Below, in pieces: positions 5,977 through 8,624 of a stretch of 8,624 bases of DNA (the stretch's first letter is position 1; the number at the start of each line of letters is the position of its first letter). This DNA comes from Aquificaceae bacterium (lineage in GTDB: Bacteria; Aquificota; Aquificia; Aquificales; Aquificaceae). Under the pieces are notes generated by a model. The model worked only from the letters and a program-made list of their open reading frames with translations, made no database searches and was not told where the DNA came from. Position numbers and translations under genes: made by a program. The stretch is from positions 1 through 8,624 of the forward strand of contig JALSTO010000264.1 of NCBI GenBank assembly GCA_026983685.1, read 5' to 3'.

Positions 5977-5977
<1 letters not shown>
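5288..5977 (+). CDS. Rhomboid-family intramembrane serine protease
   Basis: A 229-residue polytopic inner-membrane protein that cleaves transmembrane segments of other proteins. It starts with MIPIRDINP, the usual opening of one bacterial rhomboid group. Hydrophobic segments lie at about 14-31, 80-96, 105-128, 134-152, 156-190 and 203-220, consistent with six membrane helices. HIIGN (82-86) supplies the conserved His and Asn of the second helix. GASG (137-140) supplies the nucleophile S139, and AHIGGF (206-211) supplies the catalytic H207, so the protease looks active. WFHIIGNMWFLWVFGDNVED (80-99) carries the conserved L1-loop/helix-2 signature. A GTG at 5267 could start seven codons earlier, but ATG 5288 is preferred: GAGGT at 5279-5283 sits just before it, and the predicted transcript start lies downstream of 5267. 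The basic tail (GRRRYYY) should be cytoplasmic. Its TAA shares a base with the polA ATG. Confidence 0.95.

Positions 5978-8624
<2,647 letters not shown>

Overview
The window looks like chromosomal DNA from a thermophilic bacterium of the Aquificaceae (the Aquifex / Hydrogenivirga / Hydrogenobacter group). Three things point there. The family A DNA polymerase has about 576 residues and only a 3'-5' exonuclease plus a polymerase domain, the layout known from Aquifex aeolicus. The small cytochrome c closely resembles, from memory, Aquifex cytochrome c555. Coding is very tight (about 98% of the window, with ATGA, GTGA and TAATG junctions), and Arg AGG/AGA and Ile ATA codons are favoured, as is usual in hyperthermophiles. 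The genus cannot be fixed from the sequence alone. There are no rRNA or tRNA genes, no insertion sequences and no CRISPR array, and no gap between genes exceeds about 60 bases.

Layout. Positions 2-1971 (minus) hold a four-gene cluster read uma2-like nuclease -> LOG-like Rossmann protein -> small helical protein -> COG1926-type phosphoribosyltransferase, with each stop overlapping the next start. Upstream on the same strand is aspS (1996-3807). Both aspS and the uma2-like gene have a perfect TATAAT ending 7-8 bases before the ATG and no usable Shine-Dalgarno, which suggests leaderless mRNAs. Positions 3864-4178 (minus) encode an exported cytochrome c followed by a GC-rich hairpin. Positions 4223-5238 (minus) hold a short-chain dehydrogenase behind a small cysteine-rich protein of unknown function.

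A 49-base intergenic region (5239-5287) carries overlapping, opposed -10-like elements. It separates the minus-strand block from a plus-strand pair: a rhomboid intramembrane protease (5288-5977) and polA (5977-7707), joined by a TAATG stop/start overlap. polA runs tail to tail into tgt (queuosine tRNA modification), whose stop codon overlaps the polA stop. tgt runs off the right edge and is 5'-partial.

Most genes are housekeeping: translation (aspS, tgt), replication/repair (polA), respiration (cytochrome c) and membrane proteolysis (rhomboid). The least explained part is the tightly coupled nuclease / SLOG-type / helical / phosphoribosyltransferase cluster, which could be a nucleotide-linked stress or conflict module. 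That is inference only. Several gene starts were placed inside the longest open frames on the strength of ribosome binding sites or signal peptides.
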